The notes under the pieces were generated by a model. The model ran no database searches. It had not been told where the DNA came from and was given only the letters and a program-made list of their open reading frames with translations. A DNA stretch of 64,000 nt from Denitromonas halophila (GTDB lineage Bacteria > Pseudomonadota > Gammaproteobacteria > Burkholderiales > Rhodocyclaceae): positions 97,560-161,559 of the forward strand of contig NZ_VMNK01000009.1 of NCBI RefSeq assembly GCF_007625155.1, read 5' to 3'. Position 1 is the first letter of the stretch; the number at the start of each line of letters is the position of its first letter. This document shows, piece by piece, positions 17,453-28,209 of the stretch. The translations under genes and the position numbers were made by a program.

Positions 17453-18688
17453 TCAGCGAAGCAGCCGTGCGTCGACCAGCTCGACCCAGTGCTGCACCGG
17501 CGTGTCGGTGCCGGTTTGAAGATGCGTGATGCAACCGATGTTGGCCGACGCAATGCACGCCGCACCGCCGGCCTGCAAGGCCGTGAGCTTGTTGTCCCGC
17601 AAGGTCTTGGACAAGGTCGGCTGCAGCAACGAATACGTGCCCGCCGAGCCGCAGCACAGATGCGAATCCTTCACCGGCGTCGGCGCGTAGCCCGCCACCG
17701 CCATAATCGCCTCGACCTTGCCTTTCACCTTCAGTCCATGCTGCAAGGTGCAGGGCGAATGGAAGGCCAGCGGCGTGGGCGACTCGGGCGGCGTCGGCAG
17801 GCAGGCGGCAAGTGCATCGAGCTCATCTGCCAGCACCTCTGCAATATCACGCGTCAATTCCGAGACCCGCGCGGCCTTGGCCGCATACGCGGGATCGGAC
17901 GCCAGAAAATGGCCGTAGTCCTTCACCTGCACGCCACAGCCCGAGGCGGTCATCACGATCGCCTCGATCTCGCCGGCCTCGATCATCGGCCACCAGGTGT
18001 CGATGTTGCGGCGTGCGTCATCCTTGCCACCGGCGTGGTCGTTCAGGTGATGGCGTACCGCGCCACAGCAGCCCGTGCCGCCCAGCTGAACCAGCGAGAT
18101 GCCCACCGCGTCGAGCACGCGCGCCGTCGCCGCGTTGATGGCCGGCGCCATGGCCGGCTGCGCACAGCCGGCCAGCGACAGCATCTTGCGGGCATGACGC
18201 GCCTCGGGCCAGCGCCCGGCCGGCGCGGCCAGCGGCACTTTGTCGGCGAGCACTTTAGGCAATAGCGGGCGCGCCAATCGCCCCATCTTCATCGCGGCAC
18301 CAAACAGACGCGGACGCGGCACAAACTCGCGCAGCAACCAGCGCGCCGCCTTGTCCACACCGGTACGAGGCACCTTCTGCTCGACAATATAGCGCCCCAG
18401 ATCGACCAGCCGGCCGTAGGCCACGCCCGACGGACAGGTGGTTTCGCAGGCGCGGCAGGTCAGGCAGCGATCGAGATGCAGCCGGGTCTTTTCGGTGACC
18501 GGCTGACCTTCGAGCATCTGCTTGATGAGGTAGATCCGCCCGCGCGGGCCGTCCAGCTCGTCGCCCAGCAACTGGTAGGTCGGGCACGTCGCCGTGCAGA
18601 AGCCGCAATGCACGCAGGTGCGCAAGATGGCGTCTGCCTCACGGCCCGCTTCGGTGTCCTTGATGAAATCTGCGAGTGTTGTCTGCAT
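17453..18688 (-). CDS. glcF: glycolate oxidase iron-sulfur subunit GlcF
   Basis: A 411-residue subunit of the membrane-associated glycolate dehydrogenase, which oxidises glycolate to glyoxylate and passes electrons to quinone. Two 4Fe-4S ferredoxin motifs are at the N-terminus (CVHCGFCTATCPTY and CLTCRACETTCPSG). Two cysteine-rich CCG domains follow (GGTGCCGAVRHH and HLCCGSAGTYSLL). Length is normal for GlcF (E. coli 407). It is the last gene of the glc operon, three bases after glcE. No clear terminator was seen in the 220 bases before the convergent MaoC-like gene. Confidence 0.95.
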   Translation of the reverse strand: MQTTLADFIKDTEAGREADAILRTCVHCGFCTATCPTYQLLGDELDGPRGRIYLIKQMLEGQPVTEKTRLHLDRCLTCRACETTCPSGVAYGRLVDLGRYIVEQKVPRTGVDKAARWLLREFVPRPRLFGAAMKMGRLARPLLPKVLADKVPLAAPAGRWPEARHARKMLSLAGCAQPAMAPAINAATARVLDAVGISLVQLGGTGCCGAVRHHLNDHAGGKDDARRNIDTWWPMIEAGEIEAIVMTASGCGVQVKDYGHFLASDPAYAAKAARVSELTRDIAEVLADELDALAACLPTPPESPTPLAFHSPCTLQHGLKVKGKVEAIMAVAGYAPTPVKDSHLCCGSAGTYSLLQPTLSKTLRDNKLTALQAGGAACIASANIGCITHLQTGTDTPVQHWVELVDARLLR

Positions 18689-18691
18689 GGC

Positions 18692-19756
18692 TCAGAGTCC
18701 GTCGTAGAGCCGGCCGGGGTTCAAAATCCCGTCCGGATCAAAGCTGTGCTTGAGGCGTTGGTGAATGCTGCGCAGCGCCGGCGGCAAGGGGTGGAAGGCG
18801 CCGACCGACTTGTCGGCCCCGCGGAACAGCGTGGCATGCCCGCCGAGCACCGCCGCGCGAGCGCGAACACTGGCCGCATCCTGCTCGGTGCGCACCCAGC
18901 GCTGGGCGCCCCCCCATTCGATCAGCTGCGAGCCGGCCAGCCCGGTGGCCTCGGCCACCGAAGGCACCGACAAGCGCCACAGCGGCGCTTCGCCGCCGAA
19001 GAAGCCCTGACTCTGCTCGCGCAGGCCTTGCCAGTGAGCACGGGCGGCCTGCTCACTCAGGCGATCGCCGCCGAGGCGGGCACAGGCGGCAGTCACGGCC
19101 GCTTCTGCGCCCGAGAGGCGAACGGTCAGCACCCCGGCCATCCAGCTGGTCGCAGACACCGGCAGCGGCTGGCCGCCCCAGCGATTCATCTGTGCAACCG
19201 CCTCGAGCGCATCCATTTCGAACCGCAGCGTGGCCTCGGCCACCGGCAGCGGCAACACCTTGATCGAGACATCGAGCAGCACGCCCAACGTCCCCAGGCT
19301 ACCGGTCATCAAGCGCGCAACATCGTAGCCGGCGACGTTTTTCATCACCTCGCCGCCAAAGTGCAGGCGGTTGCCGCGGCCGTCGAGCAGCGTCACACCG
19401 AGCATGAAGTCGCGCACCGCGCCAGCCGTGGCGCGCCGTGGACCGGACAAGCCGGCTGCCACACAGCCACCGACCGTCGCATCGGGACCAAAATGCGGCG
19501 GCTCGAAGCCGAGCATCTGGCCCTCGGCCAACAACGCCGCTTCCAGTTCCGCCAGGGGCGTACCGGCGCGTACCTTGACCACCAGCTCGGTCGGCTCATG
19601 GCTGATCACGCCGCGGTGCGCCCGCGCATCCAGCACAGTGCCCGCCAGCGGCTGCCCGTAAAAATCCTTGCTGCCACCGCCCCGAATGCGCAGCGGCGTC
19701 TTGCTCGCTGCCGCCTCGCGGATCTGCTCGGCCCAGGTTTGCTCAACGTCTGTCAT
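18692..19756 (-). CDS. glcE: glycolate oxidase FAD-binding subunit GlcE
   Basis: A 354-residue FAD-binding (PCMH-type) subunit of glycolate oxidase. It has the flavin-binding stretch LRIRGGGSKDFYG, the VKVRAGTPLAELEAALLAEGQ segment, and GGCVAAGLSGPRRA, then the C-terminal ILNPGRLYDGL shared with GlcD-type oxidases. The ATG at 19756 was chosen; the GTG one codon upstream is possible. The ATG shares a base with the stop of the preceding 42-residue gene (TGATG), so translation is coupled. Confidence 0.93.
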   Translation of the reverse strand: MTDVEQTWAEQIREAAASKTPLRIRGGGSKDFYGQPLAGTVLDARAHRGVISHEPTELVVKVRAGTPLAELEAALLAEGQMLGFEPPHFGPDATVGGCVAAGLSGPRRATAGAVRDFMLGVTLLDGRGNRLHFGGEVMKNVAGYDVARLMTGSLGTLGVLLDVSIKVLPLPVAEATLRFEMDALEAVAQMNRWGGQPLPVSATSWMAGVLTVRLSGAEAAVTAACARLGGDRLSEQAARAHWQGLREQSQGFFGGEAPLWRLSVPSVAEATGLAGSQLIEWGGAQRWVRTEQDAASVRARAAVLGGHATLFRGADKSVGAFHPLPPALRSIHQRLKHSFDPDGILNPGRLYDGL

Positions 19757-19884
19757 CACTTGCCCTCATCATCGCTTGCCTCGTCGCGCGGCCGCTCCGG
19801 CCAGGCGCGCAAGGTGGCCCATGCGCCAATCAGCCCCAATACCGGTACGGCGACCAGCAGGAACTGAACCCATCCCTTCGACAT
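19756..19884 (-). CDS. 42-residue single-pass membrane protein inside the glc operon
   Basis: A short frame between glcD and glcE: MSKGWVQFLLVAVPVLGLIG, then AWATLRAWPERPRDEASDDEGK. Residues about 6-26 form one hydrophobic helix, followed by a basic then acidic tail. Its start ATG overlaps the glcD stop (TGATG) and its stop overlaps the glcE start the same way, which is strong evidence that it is translated as part of the operon. Neither GlcD, GlcE nor GlcF has an obvious membrane anchor, so this protein might tether the complex to the membrane. That role is inferred; I do not recognise the family. Confidence 0.7.
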   Translation of the reverse strand: MSKGWVQFLLVAVPVLGLIGAWATLRAWPERPRDEASDDEGK

Positions 19885-21398
19885 CAGAAACGCTCGATCT
19901 CCGGATGCGGCACCTGCCCACCCTGAACGTGCATGCGGCCAAATTCGGCACAGCGGTTCATCGACGGAATCGCCTTGCCCGGATTGAGCAGCCCCTTCGG
20001 ATCGAAGGCGGCCTTGACCCGGAAGAAGGTCTGGCGCTCGGCCACGTTGAACTGTCGGCACATCTGGTTGATTTTCTCGATGCCGACCCCGTGTTCGCCG
20101 GTAATCGTACCGCCCAGATCGACTGATAGATCGAGAATGGCGGCGCCGAATTCCTCGGCACGCTCAAGCTCACCCGGCACGTTTGCATCAAACAGGATCA
20201 GCGGGTGCATGTTGCCGTCGCCGGCGTGGAACACGTTGATGCACCGCAGGCTGTAGGTTTTTTCCATGCCCTGGATGGCGGTCAGCATCTCGCCCAGCCG
20301 CTTGCGGGGGATGGTGCCGTCCATGCAGTAGTAGTCAGCCGAGATTCGGCCCGCCGCCGGAAACGCCGCCTTGCGCCCGGCCCAGAAGCGCATCCGCTCC
20401 GCCTCGTCGCGCGAGATGCGCACCTCGGTCGCACCGTGCGATTCGAGCACCGCGCACATGCGCTGGATCTCTTCGGCCACCTCTTCCGGCGTGCCATCCG
20501 ACTCGCACAGCAAGATCGCCGCGGCGTCCAGCGGGTAGCCGGCATGCACAAAGGACTCCACCGCCGCGGTGGCCGGCTGATCCATCATCTCCAGCCCGGC
20601 GGGAATGATGCCGGCAGCGATCACCGCCGCCACCGCCTCGCCGGCCTTGATCACGTCATCAAACGCGGCCAGCACGCATTGGGCAAACTGCGGCTTGGGC
20701 GTGAGCTTGACGGTGATCTCGGTCACCACCGCCAACATGCCTTCGGAGCCATGCATCAGCGCCAGCAAGTCGTAGCCCGGCGCGTCGAGACCATGGTTGC
20801 CGATCTCGACCACCTCGCCGTCAATCGTCACGCCACGAATGCGCAGCACGTTGTGCACCGTCAAACCGTACTTGAGGCAATGCACGCCGCCGGCGTTCTC
20901 GGCCACGTTGCCCCCAATGGAACATGCGATCTGCGAGGACGGATCCGGCGCGTAGTAAAGCCCGTGCGGCGCCACTTCCTCAGAGATGCGCAGATTGCGC
21001 ACACCCGGCTGCACCACGGCGGTACGTGCCAGCGGATCGATATTGAGGATCTTGTTCATGCGCGCCAGCGACAGCAGCACGCCGTGCGCATGCGGCAAAG
21101 CGCCGCCCGACAAGCCGGTGCCTGCGCCACGTGCCACCACCGGCACGCCGACCGAGTGACAGATCTTCAGCACCGCGGCCACTTCGGCCTCCGTGCCGGG
21201 CAAAACCACGGCCAGCGGCACCTGACGGTAAATACTCAGTCCGTCGCATTCATAGGGGCGCATGTCTTCGCTGTCGTGCAATAGCGCGACCGGCGGCAAT
21301 ACGGCGCGAAGCTCGCCGATCAGGCGCGCCACATCCACCTGCGAGTAGTCCACCTCGCGCAGTGCGTTTTCGGGTAACGATGCCGTCGCGGCAGTCAT
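19884..21398 (-). CDS. glcD: glycolate oxidase subunit GlcD
   Basis: A 504-residue FAD-linked oxidase subunit (E. coli GlcD 499). The FAD-binding PCMH domain shows VPVVARGAGTGLSGGALP and CSIGGNVAENAGGVHCLKYG. The C-terminal substrate domain has NVFHAGDGNMHPLILFD and GGTITGEHGVGIEKI, and the family C-terminus GLLNPGKAIP. It carries out the flavin-dependent oxidation of glycolate (or D-lactate in relatives). Its ATG overlaps the stop of the upstream regulator gene by four bases. Confidence 0.95.
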   Translation of the reverse strand: MTAATASLPENALREVDYSQVDVARLIGELRAVLPPVALLHDSEDMRPYECDGLSIYRQVPLAVVLPGTEAEVAAVLKICHSVGVPVVARGAGTGLSGGALPHAHGVLLSLARMNKILNIDPLARTAVVQPGVRNLRISEEVAPHGLYYAPDPSSQIACSIGGNVAENAGGVHCLKYGLTVHNVLRIRGVTIDGEVVEIGNHGLDAPGYDLLALMHGSEGMLAVVTEITVKLTPKPQFAQCVLAAFDDVIKAGEAVAAVIAAGIIPAGLEMMDQPATAAVESFVHAGYPLDAAAILLCESDGTPEEVAEEIQRMCAVLESHGATEVRISRDEAERMRFWAGRKAAFPAAGRISADYYCMDGTIPRKRLGEMLTAIQGMEKTYSLRCINVFHAGDGNMHPLILFDANVPGELERAEEFGAAILDLSVDLGGTITGEHGVGIEKINQMCRQFNVAERQTFFRVKAAFDPKGLLNPGKAIPSMNRCAEFGRMHVQGGQVPHPEIERF

Positions 21399-22156
21399 GA
21401 CAGAGCCTCCTCTTCCCAGGGCGCCCGAGGCGCCGGTTCCCAGTGGTCAGTATCGATGCCGATGCGGCGGGCCGCCTCGACCATATGTATACGTGCGGCC
21501 TCGCGAGCGGCGACACCGTCACCCGCGGCGATGGCCTCGAACATGCGCTCATGCTCGGCCTGTGCCGCTTCGGCGCGCCCGGCGGCATGCCCCTCGGCGT
21601 TCCAGGTCGGCACACGCGAGGCAAAAAACTGATGGCCCACAAAGCGGATAAAGCGCAGCAGCGCCGGATTGCCCGTGGCCGCGGCAATCGCCACATGAAA
21701 ATCGTCATCCGCCTGCGTACCATCCGTCCGCTCCGACACGGCATGACGCATCCGCAACAAGGCCTCACGCATCTGGACCAGATCTTGATCCGACCGGCGA
21801 CTGGCGGCCAGTGCGGCAGCGGCGGTTTCAACGATGTAACGCAATTCAAAGATATGCGCGGTTGCCACCGGGCCAGCGGGGTCGACGGCATCGGCCAGCC
21901 GGAAGCTGGTCTGACCCGGCCGCGCCTCAACGAACGCACCAGCGCCCTGGCGAGAGGCAACATAACCTTCCGCCTTCAGACGCGAGATGGCCTCCCGCAC
22001 CACGGCACGCGACACGCCGAACTCGGCGGACAGCGTTTTCTCGGTTGGCAGCTTGACCCCCGGCGCCATAACGCCATCGAGAATCCATTTTTCAATGGTC
22101 TTCGAGACGGTTTCACTCAACTGAGAGGGTCGGGCCACACGGGCAATTACTGGCAT
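21395..22156 (-). CDS. glcC: FadR/GntR-family (FCD) regulator of the glycolate operon, GlcC-like
   Basis: A 253-residue transcription factor. The N-terminal winged helix shows LPTEKTLSAEFGVSRAVVREAISRLKAEGYVASRQGAGAFV. The C-terminal FCD ligand domain is helical with the metal-binding Asp/His pattern suggested by DDDFHVAIAAATGN and an AREAARIHMVEA segment. It is the first gene of the glc operon and overlaps glcD by ATGA, so it would control its own synthesis. The ligand is probably glycolate or glyoxylate by context. The symbol rests on position as much as sequence; PdhR/LldR-type regulators are close relatives. Confidence 0.82.
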   Translation of the reverse strand: MPVIARVARPSQLSETVSKTIEKWILDGVMAPGVKLPTEKTLSAEFGVSRAVVREAISRLKAEGYVASRQGAGAFVEARPGQTSFRLADAVDPAGPVATAHIFELRYIVETAAAALAASRRSDQDLVQMREALLRMRHAVSERTDGTQADDDFHVAIAAATGNPALLRFIRFVGHQFFASRVPTWNAEGHAAGRAEAAQAEHERMFEAIAAGDGVAAREAARIHMVEAARRIGIDTDHWEPAPRAPWEEEALS

Positions 22157-22168
22157 TAATTAATCTGC

Positions 22169-22179
22169 TTGTCTGACAA
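22169..22179. promoter_or_regulatory. operator-like palindrome for the FCD/GntR regulator
   Basis: TTGTCTGACAA is a perfect 5-1-5 palindrome located 13 bases upstream of the regulator start codon, in the divergent region with the SulP gene. Its T-N-G-T...A-C-N-A core is the arrangement bound by FadR-subfamily GntR regulators. Its closeness to the start suggests autorepression or glycolate-responsive control of the whole operon. Confidence 0.65.
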
Positions 22180-22327
22180 CTTTCGCTAGGCTACGCCGGT
22201 CCGTTGAAAAACGCCAGCGCGGGAAAACCCGCAGCCCGCGCAATCGATACGCCGAGCCCACATACCGATTTGCTAACATGAAGCCCTCTCGGCCGACCGC
22301 GCCGCCCGCCAACGAGGATCTGCCCCG

Positions 22328-24040
22328 ATGACTGCCCCGATCAGTCGCCTCGACCGGCTACTCCCCTTCCTGCGCTGGCGCAGCCAATTGACGCGTGCGG
22401 CACTACAGGGCGACATCCGGGCCGGCTTAAGCGTTGCGCTGGTCGCCATCCCGCAATCACTCGCCTATGCGCAGCTGGCAGGCTTCCCAGCGCACTACGG
22501 GCTCTACGCCGCCATGCTGCCGGCGGTGATCGGCGCACTCTTCGGCAGCTGCCCACAACTGTCCACCGGCCCGGTCGCACTCACCGGCATGCTCACCGCA
22601 GCCAGCATCGCGCCACTGGCCGCCATGGGCAGCGATACCTACCTTGTCCTCGCCATCGCCATTGGCTTGCTGGCCGGCGTAATTCAACTCGGCCTCGGCC
22701 TATTGCGCCAGGGCTGGGTGCTGAATTTGCTGTCTCAACCGGTTTTCGCAGCATTCATCAACGCGGCGGCACTCTTGATCTGCTTCTCGCAGCTGCCTGC
22801 ACTGCTCGGCGCCCCGGGGCCACGCTCGCCGCAACTGGCGGACGAAGCCGTGCGTATCTTTCACGGCGCCTTAGCGCCGCACCTCCCCACGCTAGCGATG
22901 GGCATCGGGGCACTACTGGCACTCATCGGGCTGCGCCGCTTCGCGCCACGCCTGCCCGGCGTGCTGGTCGTCGTCGTCGCCTGCACGGCGCTGTCGGCAC
23001 TGACCGGCTTCGAAGCCAACGGCGGCGCCGTGATAGGCGACTTGCCCGCGCTGCGCCCCAGCCTGCAACTTCCGACCGTCCCCGAGTGGAACATGATCAT
23101 CACACTACTGCCCGCAGCGTTCGTGCTCGCCATGGTCAGCTTTCTTGAAACCGCCTCCAGTGCCAAGCTGATTTCCGAGAAAACAGGCGAGGCGTGGAAT
23201 GAGAATCAGGAGCTGATCGGCCAGGGTCTGGCCAAGATCGCCGGGGCCTGTGCCAGCACACTCCCCACCAGCGCCTCGTTCTCCCGCTCGGCGCTCAATC
23301 TGGCCAATGGTGCGCAAACCGGTGTGGCGTCGCTGGTGTGCGCACTCGCCGTCGTCGTCGCAGCACTGGCACTCGGCCAATGGCTCCATCACCTGCCGCT
23401 GGCCGTTCTCGCGGCGGTGATTCTAGACGCCGTCGCGCGCCTCTTTCAGCCCGCCACCCTCGTCCACGCCTGGCGCATCGACCGCGACGACGGCCTCGCC
23501 GCTGCCACCACCTTTGTCGCCACCCTGGTGTTTGCCCCCAACATCCAGAACGGCATCCTCACCGGCCTGCTGCTCTCGCTCGCCCTACTGATCTGGCGCA
23601 GCATGAAGCCGCGCATCGCGCTGCTCGGCCTGCACGAAGACGGCACCCACCGCGACCTGGAACGCTTCGGCCTGCCACACCCCCATCCACATCTCGTGGT
23701 GATGCGCTTCGATGGCCCGCTTCACTTCGTCAATGCCAACCGCTTCCAAGAAGCCGTCAATTGGGCCCGAACGGCGCAGCCAGACGTGCGCATCGTGCTG
23801 GTCTCCGCCGCCGGCATCAACGCCATCGACGCCACGGGCCTCGACGCGGTGCGGCGCGAAGCCGCGAATCTGGCCAAGCACGGCCAACAGCTCGCGTTTT
23901 GCGGCCTCAAAAAACAGGTGATCGACGTGCTCGAACGCGATGGCGTATGGGCGAGCATAGCGCCTCACGGCAGCTACCGGCACGAGCGCCAGGCCATCGA
24001 CGCACTCGCCCCGCTGGCCAGCCCACCAGAAAATCTTTGA
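22328..24040 (+). CDS. SulP-family anion transporter with STAS domain
   Basis: A 570-residue inner-membrane transporter. It opens with the SulP hallmark region (DIRAGLSVALVAIPQSLAYA, then GLYAAMLPAVIGALFGS), has about 12-14 hydrophobic helices up to roughly residue 420, and ends in a cytoplasmic STAS domain (about 440-560; VVMRFDGPLHFVNANRF, VLVSAAGINAIDATGLDAV). Members carry sulfate, bicarbonate or dicarboxylates; the substrate cannot be read here. GAGGA lies about 10 bases before the ATG. The rplU promoter overlaps its stop codon. Confidence 0.92.
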   Translation: MTAPISRLDRLLPFLRWRSQLTRAALQGDIRAGLSVALVAIPQSLAYAQLAGFPAHYGLYAAMLPAVIGALFGSCPQLSTGPVALTGMLTAASIAPLAAMGSDTYLVLAIAIGLLAGVIQLGLGLLRQGWVLNLLSQPVFAAFINAAALLICFSQLPALLGAPGPRSPQLADEAVRIFHGALAPHLPTLAMGIGALLALIGLRRFAPRLPGVLVVVVACTALSALTGFEANGGAVIGDLPALRPSLQLPTVPEWNMIITLLPAAFVLAMVSFLETASSAKLISEKTGEAWNENQELIGQGLAKIAGACASTLPTSASFSRSALNLANGAQTGVASLVCALAVVVAALALGQWLHHLPLAVLAAVILDAVARLFQPATLVHAWRIDRDDGLAAATTFVATLVFAPNIQNGILTGLLLSLALLIWRSMKPRIALLGLHEDGTHRDLERFGLPHPHPHLVVMRFDGPLHFVNANRFQEAVNWARTAQPDVRIVLVSAAGINAIDATGLDAVRREAANLAKHGQQLAFCGLKKQVIDVLERDGVWASIAPHGSYRHERQAIDALAPLASPPENL

Positions 24041-24065
24041 CAAAACAATAGCTCGCCAATAAACT
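24037..24065 (+). promoter_or_regulatory. sigma-70 promoter of rplU-rpmA
   Basis: A perfect -35 TTGACA (24037-24042) and TAAACT (24060-24065) are separated by exactly 17 bases. The -35 overlaps the stop codon of the SulP gene. A leader of about 34 bases with GGAG precedes rplU. Confidence 0.88.
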
Positions 24066-24105
24066 GCTGGGTTTTCGCGCAATTCCGATTAACTGGAGCT
24101 ACACC

Positions 24106-24417
24106 ATGTATGCGGTCATAAAAACCGGGGGCAAGCAGTATCGCGTGTCTGCCGGCCAAAAGATCAAAGTAGAACAGATGCCAGCAGACGTGGGCTCGGA
24201 AATCACACTCGACCAGATTTTGATGGTCGGCGAAGGCGAGTCGGTGAAAATCGGCACGCCCGTGATTGAAGGTGCCACCGTGAAGGCCACCGTGCTTTCG
24301 CAAGGACGTCACGACAAAGTCAAGATTTTCAAGATGCGTCGTCGCAAGCATTACATCAAGCACCAAGGCCACCGTCAGAACTACACCGAAATCCGTATCG
24401 ATACGATTTCGGCCTAA
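24106..24417 (+). CDS. rplU: 50S ribosomal protein L21
   Basis: A 103-residue ribosomal protein L21, identical in length to E. coli L21. It starts [18 protein letters not shown] and has the family [20 protein letters not shown] segment that contacts 23S rRNA. First gene of the universal rplU-rpmA-obgE block, driven by the consensus promoter just upstream; rpmA follows after 15 bases with its own GGAG. Confidence 0.98.
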   Translation: MYAVIKTGGKQYRVSAGQKIKVEQMPADVGSEITLDQILMVGEGESVKIGTPVIEGATVKATVLSQGRHDKVKIFKMRRRKHYIKHQGHRQNYTEIRIDTISA

Positions 24418-24432
24418 TCAGGAGATTACGTC

Positions 24433-24696
24433 ATGGCACATAAAAAAGCCGGCGGCAGTTCCCGGAACGGTCGCGACTCAGAATCGAAACGCCTGGGCGT
24501 CAAGCGCTATGGCGGCCAACTCATCCCCGCTGGCAACATCATCGTCCGTCAGCGCGGCACTGAGTACCATGCTGGCGAAAACGTCGGCATGGGCAAGGAT
24601 CACACCCTGTTCGCCCTCAAGGACGGCACGGTGTTGTTCGCGGTAAAAGGCCCCAAGAAGCGTCGCACAGTGAGCATCATCCCGGTCGCCGAGTAA
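24433..24696 (+). CDS. rpmA: 50S ribosomal protein L27
   Basis: An 87-residue L27 protein beginning [20 protein letters not shown], whose N-terminal tail reaches the peptidyl transferase centre, followed by [20 protein letters not shown] and the [11 protein letters not shown] segment. It has no N-terminal cleavage extension of the Firmicute type. A strong terminator follows 30 bases after the stop. Confidence 0.98.
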   Translation: MAHKKAGGSSRNGRDSESKRLGVKRYGGQLIPAGNIIVRQRGTEYHAGENVGMGKDHTLFALKDGTVLFAVKGPKKRRTVSIIPVAE

Positions 24697-24725
24697 TCTC
24701 TCGGCCGCCTGGCAGGCAGTATCTG

Positions 24726-27028
<2,303 letters not shown>

Positions 27029-27140
27029 TTTGGATCGACATACCTTGCCCAAAGCGGGGCCTGGGTCGATCGCCATCACGGCTTACAACGGTAAACTCAA
27101 CAGTCCACATCGAAACCAAGGCCGTCAGCACCGAGAAATA

Positions 27141-27172
27141 AAAAAAAGGGCTCGCTTTCGCGAGCCCTTTTT
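27141..27172. terminator. bidirectional terminator between proB and the PEP-CTERM gene
   Basis: GGGCTCGC, a TTTC loop and GCGAGCCC make a perfect 8-bp stem flanked by an A-run on the left and a T-run on the right, so it can stop transcription from both converging genes. Confidence 0.9.
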
Positions 27173-27191
27173 CATACCGAATGGCAGCAGC

Positions 27192-27974
27192 TTAGGCTTT
27201 GTTACGGCGACGCACCGAAGCGAGGCCGACCAAGCCCAGACCCAGCAGCGCAAGCGATGCGGGCTCCGGAACCTGAAGCTGGAACTGGCCGTTGTTCGAC
27301 AGTTGCAGCAGCGCCTGTTGATCCACGTTGGTCTGGCTCAGCGCACCGAACTCGGACACGTATTGAGCCTGGAGACCTGCGGAGGCCTGGTTACCCGTGT
27401 TGACCGGAATTGCGTTGGTGGTTGCAAAACCGAACAGCAAGTCACCGCCACCGACCAAGCTGGCCAGATCGGTCATGGCCGAATTGAAGAAGTAGCCATT
27501 GGCCATCGACGTCGCTTTGAAGATCAGCGACACGGCGCCGTTCGGCAGCACCGTACCAGCGGTAAGGTTGGCACTACCACTGAGCAGGTCGAACGAAGCG
27601 ATGTTGGTCGCGCCCGACATGATGTTCAGCGTGCCGGTCAGGAAGCTGAGATTGCCACCGATGTTACCCGAACCCGTACCCACGAAAGTCGAGGTCAGGG
27701 AGGGCAGCAACGGCGTAACGCTGTCGGCTGCAAACGAATTGAAGAAACCGACTTCGTTGAAGTTGAAGTTGCCGCCACCGGTGAAGGTGTTCTGAACCAG
27801 CGCCTGGCCGTTCAGGTCGACATACTGATTAACTTGGACGGCTGCATTACCACCAACGCCGTCAGTATCCAAGAACCAGTTGGTCAAAACAGCGTGAGCC
27901 GAGCCGGATGCCATGATCGCGGTCGAGGCTGCAACGCCAAGCAAAGATTTTTTCAGAAAATTAGTCATAGCCAT
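27192..27974 (-). CDS. PEP-CTERM sorting domain-containing secreted protein
   Basis: A 260-residue exported protein. It starts MAMTNFLKKSLLGVAASTAI with a signal peptide cleaved near SAHA-VL. The middle is rich in Gly, Asn, Ser and Thr with no Cys, typical of surface or matrix proteins of this class. The C-terminus is a canonical PEP-CTERM: Val235-Pro-Glu-Pro, a hydrophobic helix (LALLGLGLVGLASV) and RRRNKA. An exosortase recognises the P-E-P motif and is expected elsewhere in the genome. The ATG at 27974 has AAGGAG upstream; the longer frame is rejected because it would put the signal peptide inside. It has its own sigma-54 promoter and terminator, so it is monocistronic. Confidence 0.92.
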   Translation of the reverse strand: MAMTNFLKKSLLGVAASTAIMASGSAHAVLTNWFLDTDGVGGNAAVQVNQYVDLNGQALVQNTFTGGGNFNFNEVGFFNSFAADSVTPLLPSLTSTFVGTGSGNIGGNLSFLTGTLNIMSGATNIASFDLLSGSANLTAGTVLPNGAVSLIFKATSMANGYFFNSAMTDLASLVGGGDLLFGFATTNAIPVNTGNQASAGLQAQYVSEFGALSQTNVDQQALLQLSNNGQFQLQVPEPASLALLGLGLVGLASVRRRNKA

Positions 27975-28019
27975 GTTCTCCTTCGAATATTGAAAGGCTG
28001 CTTGCCTCGACTGAGTAAA

Positions 28020-28035
28020 AGCAATGACCGTGCCA
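28020..28035 (-). promoter_or_regulatory. consensus sigma-54 promoter of the PEP-CTERM gene
   Basis: On the minus strand TGGCACGGTCATTGCT matches the sigma-54 consensus TGGCACG-N4-TTGCW at every fixed base, with correct -24/-12 spacing. It points at the PEP-CTERM start codon 46 bases away, giving a leader of roughly 35 bases. Sigma-54 with the PrsK/PrsR two-component pair is known to drive PEP-CTERM genes in Zoogloea-type bacteria. Two TTCAGGT direct repeats lie just upstream and could be part of an activator site. Confidence 0.85.
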
Positions 28036-28209
28036 TCATTTCCAACAACTCGCAACCACCTGAAAAACAACAATTTTTCAACCTGAAGCTTGATCAACAC
28101 AAAGCCAGAGCATTTCGGCTGTAAGATTTATCGACACTGGGGTCTCGTGCTTTTTTGACAAGAAGTCGCGCCGCATCGATGTGCCGCGCGTGCCAGTGCC
28201 AAGCGAGCC

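Noticed and set aside
27975..28100. Upstream extension of the PEP-CTERM gene to 28100
   Set aside because: It would place a signal peptide internally and overlap the sigma-54 promoter; AAGGAG precedes the ATG at 27974.
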